64,000 bases of DNA, from positions 5,465,201 to 5,529,200 of the forward strand of contig OW203984.1 of NCBI GenBank assembly GCA_934047225.1, read 5' to 3'. The notes below the pieces were generated by a model that ran no database searches, was not told the DNA's origin, and saw only the letters and a list, made by a program, of their open reading frames with translations. Numbering within the stretch: position 1 is the stretch's first letter; every line of letters begins with the position of its first letter. Position numbers and translations under genes: made by a program. This document shows, in pieces, positions 47,301-55,950 of the stretch. The DNA comes from Ypsolopha sequella. Lineage: Eukaryota > Arthropoda > Insecta > Lepidoptera > Ypsolophidae.

Positions 47301-47422
47301 TTCATAACACTACACCACTTTTTTCTAGCTTTTTTGTCTGTTGGAACATGAAAAAATAGTTTGTCGGGCGTACTACTACTTGTACTCTTGCACTTTGGCA
47401 CGACACAATATTTGTAAGACAT
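38387..47422 (-). CDS. THAP + DDE transposase of the ISL2EU transposon (two exons)
   Basis: Exon 1, 47422-47246, gives 59 codons ending HFD|GTAAGT; exon 2, 39838-38387, starts after TTTTTACAG with VENDMENYIRY. Together 542 residues. Residues 1-59 are a THAP zinc finger: C6, C11, W36, C54 and H57, with FFHVP. A serine- and charge-rich linker follows. A helix-turn-helix (about 300-330, LAVQFGVSESTVARHF) precedes a DDE_Tnp_4-type catalytic domain with IIDCLEI (D371), VVMADRGF (D446) and HVERSIGR (E494). THAP binds the transposon ends, and DDE cuts and joins DNA in the nucleus. The intron is 7.4 kb because of an RTE tail, a MITE and an errantivirus inside it; both exons are untouched. Donor and acceptor are consensus. 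Confidence 0.85.
39839..41015. other. Transposase intron, 3' part, no gene
   Basis: AT-rich intron. Short frames at 40060-40733 have no motif. ATTTCCTGCGAACAACGTTTGAGAAAACCGCCC-like sequence around 40180-40215 resembles 47180-47215 (GAACAAGGTTTGAGAAAACC), inverted, on opposite sides of the intron. Confidence 0.4.
41016..41262 (-). repeat. RTE LINE 3' end fragment in the transposase intron
   Basis: Begins with CCATCCATCCATCCG and CAGCCCGTGTTCGTCCACTG, whose complement encodes the V-Q-Q-W-T-x-T-G stop end of RTE polyproteins. Matches 23495-23760. 5'-truncated; inactive. Confidence 0.7.
41304..41597. mobile_element. MITE family E, copy 1, in the transposase intron
   Basis: Starts TTAAGGTTTACCATTTAACT and ends AAGTTGTGCAATTTAACCTTA; inner arms share TTTGTTTGTCTTCCT/AGGAAGACAAACAAA. 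Related to 56463-56822 (AACAGCATTTTAAG, CATGATC). Non-coding. Confidence 0.65.
41964..42127 (-). repeat. 3' LTR of the errantivirus (164 bp)
   Basis: Identical to 46624-46787. A purine tract (complement AAGGGGGGAGG, 42128-42139) lies directly inside it, as needed to prime plus-strand synthesis. Confidence 0.9.
42629..42930 (-). pseudogene. env remnant of the errantivirus
   Basis: A frame different from gag-pol reads LQNRLDTFYIYLQIESGLQL and then ENAITFANLGILHPSIVDP, like the mid region of errantivirus Env, which is related to baculovirus F fusion proteins. Only about 90 codons remain, without signal peptide, cleavage site or transmembrane anchor. The frame reaches into the gag-pol 3' end because the deletion joins pol to env out of frame. 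Non-functional. Confidence 0.65.
42849..46271 (-). CDS. Errantivirus Gag-Pol, truncated before integrase
   Basis: From the ATG at 46271 the frame is 1140 codons; an upstream TTG in frame is not the start. Residues 1 to about 290 are Gag-like with no zinc knuckle, as usual in errantiviruses. Protease has LLDTGAS (D324). Reverse transcriptase follows with WRLVIDYRRLN, FTTLDLASGYHQ and YLDD (about 735), then RNase H with LTTDASDFAVG (about 880) and YTDHKPITW. After the RNase H connector, at about residue 1115, the frame enters env DNA in the wrong frame and stops after roughly 25 more codons. Gag and Pol are in one continuous frame, whereas classical members use a -1 frameshift. No integrase is encoded. 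Confidence 0.9.
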   Translation of the reverse strand: MTDNEKPVICYSDLTILLPSYDGNKKTLQFYIKSVENVLKIIENKEDPSIACLIANKLTGKAIEALSENTNFTSWSEIKEILNNRFGEHRDEIQVVQELMRIYKGRLELDAFAEKIRECTYTLINLDRSKQDYYDELASNIFLDQLDPLLSLSVRTQKPTCLEKVISLAKQEDIRLKNRRRMDQYNVRPNQSTISQPHQNKYSSDPSRQLANISATPFKSQYTPQYKQNVPFNKQPIKQEKAPYKPIHYQEVVSNETESAEFTSYINNVPTNSDTITESPSYEYDPFLSGTKRRQANIVFINTHNNKNLLSVYINELGGRFLLDTGASQSLISPDVVMEFQLQQKLEYEPHIIKTAHGTTRHNEIVYLTLPQIFKCNNTFKFLVFDFDSSFKGLIGNDILISLGSQIDMKKMTLTTDSTQIPIRKDFKSQLTIEPKCEKVVTLFCNEKEGDFLLKSNIENGLLFPDSLVSVKNGTFITTVLNTSEKILKLNKFYRFRMEPYYQPQNSQYINALNMDDQQDLDEELVDNLNRLRTGHMNEEEEREIKKLCYNFRDIFYSDKLPLTFTHAVKHSLRLSDDNPIFVRSYRQAPILKEEIDKQVNNLLSQNIIRESISPWSAPVHIVPKKADASGKVKWRLVIDYRRLNDKTIEDKYPIPNINDILDKLGRAQYFTTLDLASGYHQVEMNPTDIEKTAFTVDRGHYEFTRMPFGLKNSPSTFQRLMDSVLRGLTNTLTYLDDVIIYSTSLQEHIDKVTQVFNRLKDNNLKIQLDKSEFLQKEVNFLGHVLTDEGIKPNQDKVKAVRNFPLPQTQKDIKSFLGLAGYYRKFIPEFAKITKPLTQCLKKNAKVIHSPQFIESFEKCKDILTNAPVLQYPDFNKPFILTTDASDFAVGAVLSQGIVGSDRPVAYASRTLSETEQRYSTTEKELLAIMWAIKYFRPYLYGRKFTIYTDHKPITWLKTIDSPNSKLIKWRLSLATYDYVVEHKPGKINTNADALSRVKINALDTEQTPTSSIEPQPSRNKDDDILDIDMRTLLDVPITPENSEITDEVIETAMNNIPTSTEAIDRQIKQFHIRKSLGDKYRVDDRSKGRNTIKDVFIPINDTENQVIQFLKEHTILARIFYCFFHCEELYPIFSKSITK
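46605..46624 (-). promoter_or_regulatory. Primer binding site of the errantivirus
   Basis: On the - strand the LTR end T overlaps TGGCGCAGCCG, which is complementary to a tRNA ending CGGCTGCG-CCA, most likely a tRNA-Ser. Overlap of primer site and LTR by one base is known in the 17.6/297 group. tRNA identity is inference. Confidence 0.6.
46624..46787 (-). repeat. 5' LTR of the errantivirus (164 bp)
   Basis: Identical to the 3' LTR. Short for the group. It should hold the promoter for the - strand transcript; no TATA box was assigned. Confidence 0.9.
46792..47170. other. Transposase intron, 5' part
   Basis: AT-rich, no gene. TTAATTAATTGAAA-type inverted stretch at 46932-46965. Confidence 0.4.
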
Positions 47423-47726
47423 TTTTAAGGATATTGATACACAACAATAAATCTATAACAAAGCGACCGTGACAAGCACAGCTCAAGAACTGCGCGGGAA
47501 ACAGAGTACACCTACAGAACTGAAGAGCGCGTGCGTACTTTCGACATTTCTTGTCCGATTTGGATATTTTTTTCACCATAAGTCATGTTTTTTTTACTGT
47601 CATCGATCTACATACTTAACAAAAATCGTGACTCTTCCTCATTAGCGGCAGTAATTGTAAATTCCTTCCATTTTTTTGTCCCAATTTGCGCATTCTAACC
47701 TCAAAATTTCTCTTTTTTTTTTTCTC

Positions 47727-47758
47727 AAAAAGGGGGAGGTTCCGCGCCTCCCCCTTTT
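47727..47758 (-). repeat. Right terminal repeat of the ISL2EU transposon
   Basis: AAAAAGGGGGAGGTTCCGCG then CCTCCCCCTTTT. The palindrome G5AGG...CCTC5 and its partner at the left end both fold on themselves. The next bases AAGGGGGGG run into the hairpin at 47772. Confidence 0.5.
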
Positions 47759-47771
47759 AAGGGGGGGTACT

Positions 47772-48055
47772 CTCTTTACCTTTCAAAGGATACCTATTAT
47801 AGAGATGAATGACACATAAAATTGGACAAAAGATGTTTTGAATTATTATTACATACGGCTTGAACACTCACGTGTGATTGTTGTTGACTATATGCCAACC
47901 GTTTCACCGATACAATGTCGGCATTATCAAGGCATATAGTCAACAACAATCACACGTGAGTGTTCAAGCCGTATGTAATAATAATTCAAAACATCTTTTG
48001 TCCAATTTTATGTGTCATTCATCTCTATAATAGGTATCCTCCGAAAGGTAAAGAG
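47772..48055. mobile_element. 284-bp hairpin element with 125-bp arms
   Basis: Left arm 47772-47896 and right arm 47931-48055 are equal in length and complementary with only about two mismatches (TTTCAAAGG against CCGAAAG). The 34-bp loop is AACCGTTTCACCGATACAATGTCGG-like. It sits 13 bp from the transposon end. Non-coding; would form a long double-stranded RNA. Confidence 0.85.
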
Positions 48056-48655
48056 ACACCTCCATACTTGACATAGCAGTATTGTACTTGTAGTATACAC
48101 ACATATCCACCTTAGTCTCACAGAAGTGCGTTCATTAAATAACCCTGGGCTGGGTAGGAACACTGGGGTTGTAACGCTGAGTTTTTGAACGGGTTTCGTC
48201 GTGTGACGACACTCCAAACCTCAGTTGTCATTTTTGCATTATATCTAGTATAATAACGTTGAGAGGACCCCCTCTACATGAAATTTAACGTAAATATATC
48301 AACTATAACGTTGAGAAGACCCCCTTAATTAACGACCAAATTAACGTCATTTCATTTACGAAAATTAACGTGAATGTCAGGTGACGTTTGGAGCCTATAC
48401 AAACCTTGCGAACCCTGCTCAGAGTTGATGTTGAAAAAGTCGACACCAGTGTAGCGACACTGTCATTTTTGAGCGGTCGGTGTTGAGACGCGAGTTCATT
48501 TTTGAACGGGTTAGTGTTGCGACCCGGGTAGGAAACCCAACTCGGTGTGAGTTTATGAACGACTATCAGACGGGTAGGTACGGCTCATGGATTTACATCT
48601 GCTATATACAATCCTGACACCTCTTTAAGCTGTTTCAACAGTATTATATAATTCG
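48056..48655. repeat. Stretch with iterated AACGTTGAGAGGACCCC motifs
   Basis: TAACGTTGAGAGGACCCCCT (48252) recurs as TAACGTTGAGAAGACCCCCT (48307). TTTTTGAACGGGTT(T/A) at 48180 and 48502 and TTTTTGAGCGG at 48466 also recur. No gene. Possibly a degenerate tandem repeat or regulatory DNA. Confidence 0.4.
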
Positions 48656-48663
48656 CAGAATAT

Positions 48664-49549
48664 TTTAAAGAAAGAAAGAAAGAAAAGAAAAAATATTTAT
48701 TTCGGGTAATCAATCGGTCGAGCTTACTTACTATTTACAATGTATACAATACAAGTAAACCCGCGGTGGGGTGTACTACAACTATATTATTTTTAAAACT
48801 ATTACCCGAAAATGGAAATAGACTCAGCTATATGCCATCTGAAACAATTTTCAGATAACGCTGATTTTCAGCTATTCCCATGCCACTAATATTTCTTACA
48901 TTTGATATAATATTTTTGTATTATACATAAAAATGAGAGATAATTGTGCACGCAGCAGATAGCACTCATAAATAAATTGAGTAAAACAAAAAAAAAAAAA
49001 AAAAAACAATAACACAATTTTTAGACCAAAATTATAGCAATTAATGACCAAAAAAATAAATAAAAAGACCAAGTGTATGTAATTATGCATCTAGCGACTA
49101 TTAACAAAGTAAAATAATATAGACAACAAGCATATCAGCGTAAAAACATGTACTTTCCAGGACATTTCAAGTTTTCAAATTTCTTTTGTTGCTTAAGTAG
49201 TTTTTCCTTATATTTAAGTTTAAACGTTTTGTCTGTTATAAGTTTATTTCTTATTGGTGGAGGCAAATTATTCCAAATCTTAGCACTTCTATAAGTGAAA
49301 CATCCTCTAAAACCAGAAAGTTTATGTTTAGGGATACATAATAAGTTGAGATCTTTTGATCTTGTCTGGATGCAATGAACGTCTTTTCTAAATTTTAATT
49401 TGTTAAAAAGATACTCTGGGCTCTTGGTCCAGACTACTTTGTAGGTAAGGCAAGCTAAATGCAGTTCCCTTCTTGCTTCCATGTTCAGAATTTTGTGTTC
49501 ATTGAGGTATGGAGTGACGTGTGCGCGCTTCGGTATTTTATGACACTTT
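48664..49549 (-). pseudogene. 5'-truncated LINE with ORF C-terminus and tail
   Basis: On the - strand, 49549-49135 is open and ends with FRGCFTYRSAKIWNNLPPPI, the C-terminal signature (R-S-x-x-x-WNxLP-x-x-IR) of CR1/jockey-like LINE polyproteins after the RT domain. Upstream codons read RAHVTPYLNEHKILNMEARR. About 470 bp of 3' UTR follows, ending with a TTTC microsatellite at 48664-48690. An A18 run lies inside (48985-49006). RT itself is missing, so only the 3' end was copied. Confidence 0.7.
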
Positions 49550-49977
49550 AAACTGTTTAAAGATTATTTTGCATTGAAACGGACACTGATGCGGTATCAC
49601 ACATTGTATACATGCCGACCTAAATCAACATACAAAACTTGTTCCAACCACATTATTTCCTTCATTTAACTGATCGGTATGTCTTCGCAATAAGACTCAT
49701 TTTGCTGGTAAACTGTGAAGTTGTGCTGATGGAAACGTTCCCGGCCGTTAATGCGTCTCAACGGATCGGGAAGCCCACATAGACAAGGTAGCACCACAAA
49801 GTCCAAGTGTAAACATTCCAACAAAATACGCTTCGAAGAGCTGTGTAAATATAATTATGTTACACTAGCACTTTGTGTTTTAGAGAAGGTAGGTAACTCT
49901 TCTATTTCGAGCTTCAGGTTCAAAGACTGTTTTTATTTTATTCCATTATTATCATTGCAGCAGAGAATTTTTTTTTA

Positions 49978-50042
49978 GAAGCCAGGCCACTCGCTTCTTG
50001 GGTGATTTCTTTACCAACTGAGCCACCCAGATCTCAACACAA
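49978..50042 (-). repeat. tRNA-like SINE fragment, - strand
   Basis: The - strand reads TGGGTGGCTCAGTTGGTAAA, an A-box-like start, but no B box is found in register. Too short for more. Confidence 0.35.
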
Positions 50043-50117
50043 CTTGCGAACTTTAAAAAGCTTCAAATGCCGTAATGATGTTTAAATAGGTACTCAATTT
50101 ATACCGGCGAATGAAAA

Positions 50118-50306
50118 GAACATGGAAGAAAGTGTTGTTTGAAAATAGCACCAGAAACTGAAAAGAGCAAAAGGCTCATGATTGGTTCATACAATAAACT
50201 TCCAAAAGAGGTCCTTACTTTGTCAGAGAATAAGTTTAAGCAGGGCCTATTGGCAAAGGCATATTATAAAAGAAATGAATATTTGGATGATGGTGAAGCA
50301 TGGTGA
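50118..50306 (+). pseudogene. LINE ORF C-terminus (second family)
   Basis: The + frame reads MIGSYNKLPKEVLTLSENKF and then KAYYKRNEYLDDGEAW with stop at 50304. This N-K-LP-x-x-V...K-x-F-K-x-x-L ending is typical of another jockey/CR1-like LINE in Lepidoptera. It joins directly to an RTE fragment. Confidence 0.65.
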
Positions 50307-50440
50307 AGCTGACGATCTAAAAAAGATTGCCGGTAGTGGCTGGATGAGGATGGCCGAAGATAGAAAAATGTGGCGTACCCTTGGAGAAGCCTATGTCCAG
50401 CAGTGGACTGATATTGGCTGATGGATGATTGGATTGGATT
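50307..50440 (+). pseudogene. RTE LINE polyprotein end
   Basis: The + frame reads GWMRMAEDRKMWRTLGEAYV followed by QQWTDIG and stop (50421). This is the well-conserved C-terminus of RTE-type LINEs. A short tail with GGATTGGATTGG follows. Confidence 0.75.
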
Positions 50441-50559
50441 GGAAGCATTGTGTTATAGTGGTATTTGTCATAATAGCAGTTCATAATTTAGTATATTTTC
50501 CTGACTTATGATTCCTCTAAGGAGTCAACATTAATTAATTACGGACTGTTAAAGGAAAA

Positions 50560-51030
50560 AGACTATATGAGACAGATAGACTAAGACATATTTTTATTTA
50601 TTTTTTCACTACCGTAAATTCCTGTTGTCTTGTTTTTTCTTAACGCTTAACTAAAGTAGATATAAGTACTTTGTATATTATAAGTTTAAGTATGTCACAG
50701 AAATAATAAAAAAAAGAAAGGCAAAAATGTTTTAAACAGAGACATGATCTTACTAAGTTTCTTGCCCTTCTTTTTAGCAAGACTAATCAAATGGGCGGAG
50801 TTAGGCATGTATTTATATATGTAACCTATTAGTATGTAGTATGTAATCATAGATTTTACCTATCATTTGAATCGTATATACATATATACATTGCTGCATT
50901 TTCCTTTAGTTAAGTTCATGTACGTTTATTATTTAATTAAATATATGTTTATAAGATTAAATTTGACTTGTAAAAAGTGTATTATGTGTACCTACTTTAC
51001 AAAATAAATTAATTGAATTTGAAAATTGCA
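50560..51030 (+). repeat. LINE 3' UTR L, + strand copy
   Basis: CATGATCTTACTAAGTTTCT, GCAAGACTAATCAAATGGGC and GGAGTTAGGCATGTATTTAT match 61101-61545 inverted. The end ACAAAATAAATTAATTGAATTTG corresponds to the CAAATT tail there. Likely the 3' UTR of the LINE whose C-terminus is at 50118. Confidence 0.65.
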
Positions 51031-51580
51031 AAATTTGTGTGAAAGGGTCACTACTGACCGGACGTGCGCGGCAGAAGCCTACCCTTTATTGAGTTGCCAG
51101 CCATGCATTATTTAATAACGTATCATTAAATTATGGATGATTGATTTTATTCATGTTGTTGACAACCTGGCTGGGGACTGCTCTGAAGTAATACAAAAAC
51201 AGGTGGGGCTGTGTCGGGGTACCAGGCCGTTGGTTTAACATGAAACGTCTAATCTGGTGAGTTCCCTTCGTTTTTGGGACCGTTCAGTCGAGGTAGGTGG
51301 TTGTAGTCGGGGTTCCTCGGCCTCCTTTCTTCTCTTTTTAGCCGCTTCCCATTGTCTCTGACGCATAATGGTACGTCTAGGAGGCGACATAGCCGAAGTA
51401 TTCTCGAGGTTAAATCCAATATAACCATTGATAGGCACTTATTGTTAATTATATTATATTAGGCGTATTTAAAAAGTCACGAATTTTAACTAACGCAACC
51501 ATTTTCGTCTTAATCTGCACACATACTAACGTTTAATAAGCAAATTAAATCCTTGTAAGCATCGAAATCGAAGCACGTTG
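51031..51580. other. No gene assigned; one composition-biased - frame
   Basis: The - frame 51393-51235 reads MSPPRRTIMRQRQWEAAKKR and onward, rich in R, K, E and Q, unlike random AT-rich frames. No domain recognised and no splice signals confirmed. It could be part of a retroelement ORF. Confidence 0.3.
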
Positions 51581-51581
51581 A

Positions 51582-51800
51582 AGGTACAGCTTGACCAGGC
51601 CGCCCTAGAAGGACGTATGCTGACCAAATTGGCGACATGCTGAAGAAGGGCAATGTCAAAAGTACCCGGAATAGAAGAGCTTGTATGACTAGATTGATAG
51701 ATGTGGAAAAAGTAAAAGAGGTGTGTCAGGATCGTAGCCGATAAAAATCTGTAGTCTCTGCCTACCCCTCTCGAAGACAGACGTGATTACGTAATTTTAA
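51582..51800 (+). repeat. LINE-like repeat with GTGTGTCAGGATCGTAGC
   Basis: GTCAGGATCGTAGCCGATAA and CTGTAGTCTCTGCCTACCCC match, in part, 14436-14470 (ATCAGGATCGTAGCAGATGA). This motif is frequent at the ends of lepidopteran non-LTR elements. Non-coding here. Confidence 0.45.
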
Positions 51801-52780
51801 ACAAAATTATAAATAAACAACCATAACCAACTAAATCTCGAGATCAATACTTGAGAGAAAATCAATAAGAAGTAATTAATAAGAATAAAATAATGAATCA
51901 ATTGACGCGATTTGTAAAACATACTTCATAAATGTTAGAAGAACATAAGTATATTTTTACACCTATGGGTTATAAGATTATTGCAACAAAATCATCCGAG
52001 GTCTGTCGTTTTCTTTCTATTTGTGCTTCCTGCTTAAGATTTTGTTACAAAACCGAAAACTACAACGGCATCGCAAACGAGCAGCGTAACCTCAGAATAA
52101 TTCAATACCAACAAACAATTTCCTGAAAACCATTATCAAATAAATCTATCGCACAAACATGATAAATCTGATACCCACTGTCATAACCACAGAGCATTAA
52201 CTATTACCATTTTACACCAAATAGGATCACACCTAAAACACATAAATCACATTGGCCGGAAGTGTGTAGTGTGTCTAACGTCGCTCTATCGAGTCGATAT
52301 ATCATCATAAATCACTTGTCGAGACTTCTGGCGCCATCTACGTGTAGTTGCTGAACTATCATAATATACCTATAATAAACTGTGATAGTTATATATGTAC
52401 ATTGTCACATCATATCCTTTGATGACTTCAGGAGTGTTTAAAGTTTTAAATGAATAGACAAATACTTGTATTTTATACCCATTTTGATTGTCGATTATTG
52501 CATCCTAAGGTGATAAAGCTATATTTAATAGTCACCTTCTGCTGTAAATTTTCCTTAAAATTGCCGAAAATTTCTTACAGATTCATGAGTCATAATTCCT
52601 GTAATTAAATAGCTATTTCAATTATTTGTTATTTGTTTGAAAGTTGATTTCAAGGTTTCACATCTACGTATTCAATTTTGATTTTATTTTCAATTTGATT
52701 ATAAAAATTAAATCTTCAAAAACAGTTCGTCCTAAATGTAATCCATTTCCATGATAATATTTGTAATAATTTATTTACAG
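51801..52780. other. No gene seen
   Basis: AT-rich. CTTCTGGCGCCATCTACGTG at 52328 is a fragment also met near Helitron-type ends. Nothing else. Confidence 0.4.
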
Positions 52781-52784
52781 CAAA

Positions 52785-53080
52785 AGTTTTTCAAAAATTA
52801 AATGAATTTCGCTGTTAGCTTAATGTTGTCTCATTTATACAAATAAGTAATTTAGATTTGTCATTCCTAAAAAAAATCTAAAATGTTAGTACTGAAAATT
52901 GAGTTTCCTTCACTGAAAGTTTTGACGGTTGCACATTTTGTCGTTTGATTCTTTGGACCGTCAGTGCATTTTGGCATAGTATCTTTAAGGACCGGGCGCC
53001 AAATTCTCTATAGAAAACAGCAATTTCATGTGTAAAGACCAAATATAAAAAAATATATATAACACGTGATACAAAAACTA
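52785..53080. repeat. Repeat M, copy 1
   Basis: TCAAAAATTAAATGAAT, TAATGTTGTCTCATT, GATTTGTCATTCCTAAAAAA and GAAAATTGAGTT occur in the same order at 57890-58075. Non-coding. Confidence 0.6.
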
Positions 53081-53434
53081 AACCTCAAGTTTCATTGATC
53101 ATACGACCAATTTCTCTTTATTGTTCTTGAAAAATAAAATAAAACGAGTAATTTCAAGTCTTTCAGGGAAAGAAGAACATGTGGTTTATTTAAATTTTTA
53201 AGTATGTTCCAGATATATGGCGCATGTATCAGAATATTTACAAAAATGTAAGCTCTTTTAAGTGTAACAATACTTGTGCTGTTGGTGTACCTTTTTTAAA
53301 TAAATAAATAAATATACCTTCGTTGTATATGTAAATTTCGGAAAACTCATAAGTGCATGCAAGGCGTTTTTGGGTGGAATGACCACACTAATTGCGAAAC
53401 TGACTTACTGACGATTGAGCTAATTCATATATTA

Positions 53435-53800
53435 TATCGTAGGTGGTAGAGCTGATACCGGGCTCGACTGTAGAGGTACCACCGTCTTACTTGGAGACCC
53501 CCTCGAAGTAATTCGGGGGAGAGTAAGAGGACAGCTCACAGGCAAAAAACTAGGAGGCCCACCATGCCTGGAACTCATGGATGGCGGTATATCCATCCCT
53601 AATAGCCGGGCCTTATTTGGAACAGACTGGTGACGGGCAGTGGCATCACTGGTGTGAGGGTCCTCAGGTCCTGGCACCGCGCTCACCAACCCGCCTGCCC
53701 AGCGTGTGTGAGTATGGGCAATTCTTCCAGGATGACCGACGGGAGTGGCAAAGTCCAGCAGTGGACGAACTAGGCTGATGGATGGATGGATGGATGGAAA
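53435..53800 (+). repeat. RTE-like LINE 3' end with TGGA tail, + strand
   Basis: GTAGAGCTGATACCGGGCTC, GACCCCCTCGAAGTAATTC and GAGTATGGGCAATTCTTCCA match 60316-60663 inverted. It ends CCAGCAGTGGACGAACTAGG, TGA, then a GATG/TGGA microsatellite. The frames inside are not intact. 5'-truncated. Confidence 0.7.
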
Positions 53801-54500
53801 ATATTATGTTATCAATAATATATATTATACGGAATTAACGATAGACAAAGTTTTTATAATATCAATCAACATGATGTTAACAAACGGCTTACCTCAATGA
53901 TTTTTATGATCGAAGAATTTGGAAATTATACTTTTCGATTCATACTTTCTACACACTTTATTCTGTAGAGCCATCAAAATACTCCAGTACCATTAATTTT
54001 CCGCTCAATGGTAGCCTAAAAACTTTTCAAGATCCACTATCAGTCATACTGAAAGCAAACTGAAACCAATGAGGACTCTACAGTCCAGTCCATGAATCAT
54101 ACCGTACGGAAGCGCAGTTGTCCCAACACCGCTCCACGCCCGCCATGCTTCATCGTAAATCAAACGAACGATAGACCGTATTGCTGTCGACGCGACTTTT
54201 GGCGCCATCCGAACCTGCCAGGGAGTAAGCTATATTAAATCGCATTAATAAATCTTCAGTTCCCTAGGGCTTAAGGCAGGTTTATAGGCTGGTTAGTAGT
54301 AGCGTAACTTGCGAAACTATTTATTCAACTAATCTTCTTTTATTGCTTTTGACTTTTTACAATTTCTAGTACCATTTTGCAATAGTTTTCATTTGGCTGG
54401 TGTTGTTGTAAAGGTACATTTTAACACTCGCACTCGACTTCCTGCTCTACCCTTGTAAATTAGGCATTAGGTTTAGTGTTGTACTGACTAGTGACTCACT
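53801..54500. other. No gene seen
   Basis: 54100-54240 is GC-richer (CTTTTGGCGCCATCCGAACC) but has no supported frame. Confidence 0.35.
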
Positions 54501-54507
54501 AATCACT

Positions 54508-54906
54508 AGCGTCCCTGTTACTCCATATGCGAAAAAACCCTCAGTGCGTGTGGGATGGATTCGTGGAAAAGTAGCAAAAAGTAGGTTTTTTATTAATAGA
54601 AAATGTACTAAGCTATTTTGTCAAAAAGATTTTCAAGGAGACTTTACAAATACATAATATCCACATTTTGAATGCAATTTCACAATTAAATTAGTTATGA
54701 TTTTAGAATTACAGGAAAAAATAAAACAATTTAAAGGTCTTTTCGGAATTAAATTCTATCGAGAAAATTTCATCCAATCGCGTTTTCCTTCAGTGAGAAT
54801 CCTAATTAAATACTCAATAAACATTTACCCAAAAATGAAATACGTAGATGACGTAATAATGGAGTAAATAGATTCGAAAAAACCTCATTTTTTTGCATAG
54901 CCTTAA
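54508..54906. mobile_element. MITE family A, copy 5 (left end missing)
   Basis: Starts within TAGCGTCCCTGTTACTCCAT, ends GCATAGCCTTAA. Closest to copy 4 (31126-31516); both have GAAATACGTAGATGACGT near the right end. Confidence 0.65.
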
Positions 54907-55345
54907 CACGTTTGCGTGCTCAGACATAAATGTACTATCTTAAAATGAAACAAAAACAAAAAAACACTCCATTCGAACTTAGAGAAAGAACCTGCTGAAA
55001 ATTGTGTATGGGCAACTGAACTTTTATTTTCATTTGCATGTTACTTTCGGAAAGTTGTTCGGTGTGATCAGTATAGTATGTGGTTTCATTAATAGATAGC
55101 AGTCTATTTACACACGGTATACGCGTCTGTCTACAACGTCTTGTGAAAATAGTATGGTTTCGTAGCACATCGTAGTACGTCTACGAAGCGGTATTACTCA
55201 ATGACAATAGTCATAATGTATGTAGGTTGCACTCAAATACGTTCGCATCCAATTTTTGCTACGGCGTAGCAAGCGCTACGACACGGTAGTTTTCCCGCTT
55301 TCTAAACCCGCTAGGTCGTAATCTGAATGCATATGTCGAAGTTGG
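54907..55345. other. No gene seen
   Basis: Contains GCGTAGCAAGCGCTACGACA (55263), a small palindrome. Short - frame without motif. Confidence 0.35.
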
Positions 55346-55765
55346 ATTGAAAAATCAGCTGTTTTACAAAACCACTAGCTATTTTACAAAATAGCTCCTT
55401 TATGTAAAACAGCTAAATTAGGTTTAGCTGCATTGTCATTGCGTTACGTTCAACAATAGCAATCGTTATGTAGCACCCACGTTTAGATGTAATGTAAAAA
55501 GTCTTCAACCAAAAGTCAAAAATAGGTGCAACGACAAGCGAAGTGAAAAAGAGCCTGTTAAGTTTACATGTAAGATAAAATAAGGAGCCAAGCGAAGCTG
55601 TAGTTTTTAACAAAATATACAATTCAACGTTTAATTTGACGCTGTTTTACCAAACCGCTAAACTGTTTTACAGAACCTAAACGTTGAATCCAACGTGTTA
55701 ACGTTTAGCTGTTTTACAAATGGAGCTGTTTTGTAAAACATTTAGCGGATTTTACAGTGCAACAC
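55346..55765. repeat. Cluster of AGCTGTTTTACAAAA motifs
   Basis: GCTGTTTTACAAA, its complement TTGTAAAACAGC and close variants occur at about 55359, 55383, 55402, 55640, 55662, 55708, 55727 and 55746, in both orientations and at irregular spacing. No gene. Confidence 0.6.
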
Positions 55766-55950
55766 ATATCCGTTCATATCAATAGAATTGGGATTGGAAT
55801 ACAATTGGGACTAGAAGATACCATCCGTCCGCTTGCTCTTCTCTACTGCCATGTAACGTCAGCATTTACCAATAGCACACCGAAAATATAACATCACATT
55901 ATGGGATTTTCAGATTACCTACATCACATTGAATGCTAATGTTTTTTTCA

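Larger units (their letters stand above)
36245..47758. mobile_element. ISL2EU/IS4EU-type DNA transposon, about 11.5 kb with insertions
   Basis: Two convergent spliced genes, a THAP+DDE transposase (-) and a YqaJ-type nuclease (+), are the gene pair I know from ISL2EU/IS4EU transposons of animals. GC-rich terminal repeats lie about 340-365 bp outside the two start codons: left 36245-36272 (AAAGGGGGTTTCCGTACC...), right 47727-47758 (complement AAAAGGGGGAGGCGCGG...). They match imperfectly and each is itself palindromic. No certain target duplication was found. Without the intron insertions the element would be roughly 6 kb. Both frames are open and all splice sites are intact, so a recent or still active element is possible. 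Confidence 0.75.

Noticed and set aside
53432..53778. Two overlapping frames over 53432-53778
   Set aside because: They are shadows of the RTE-like LINE tail, also found inverted at 60316-60686.
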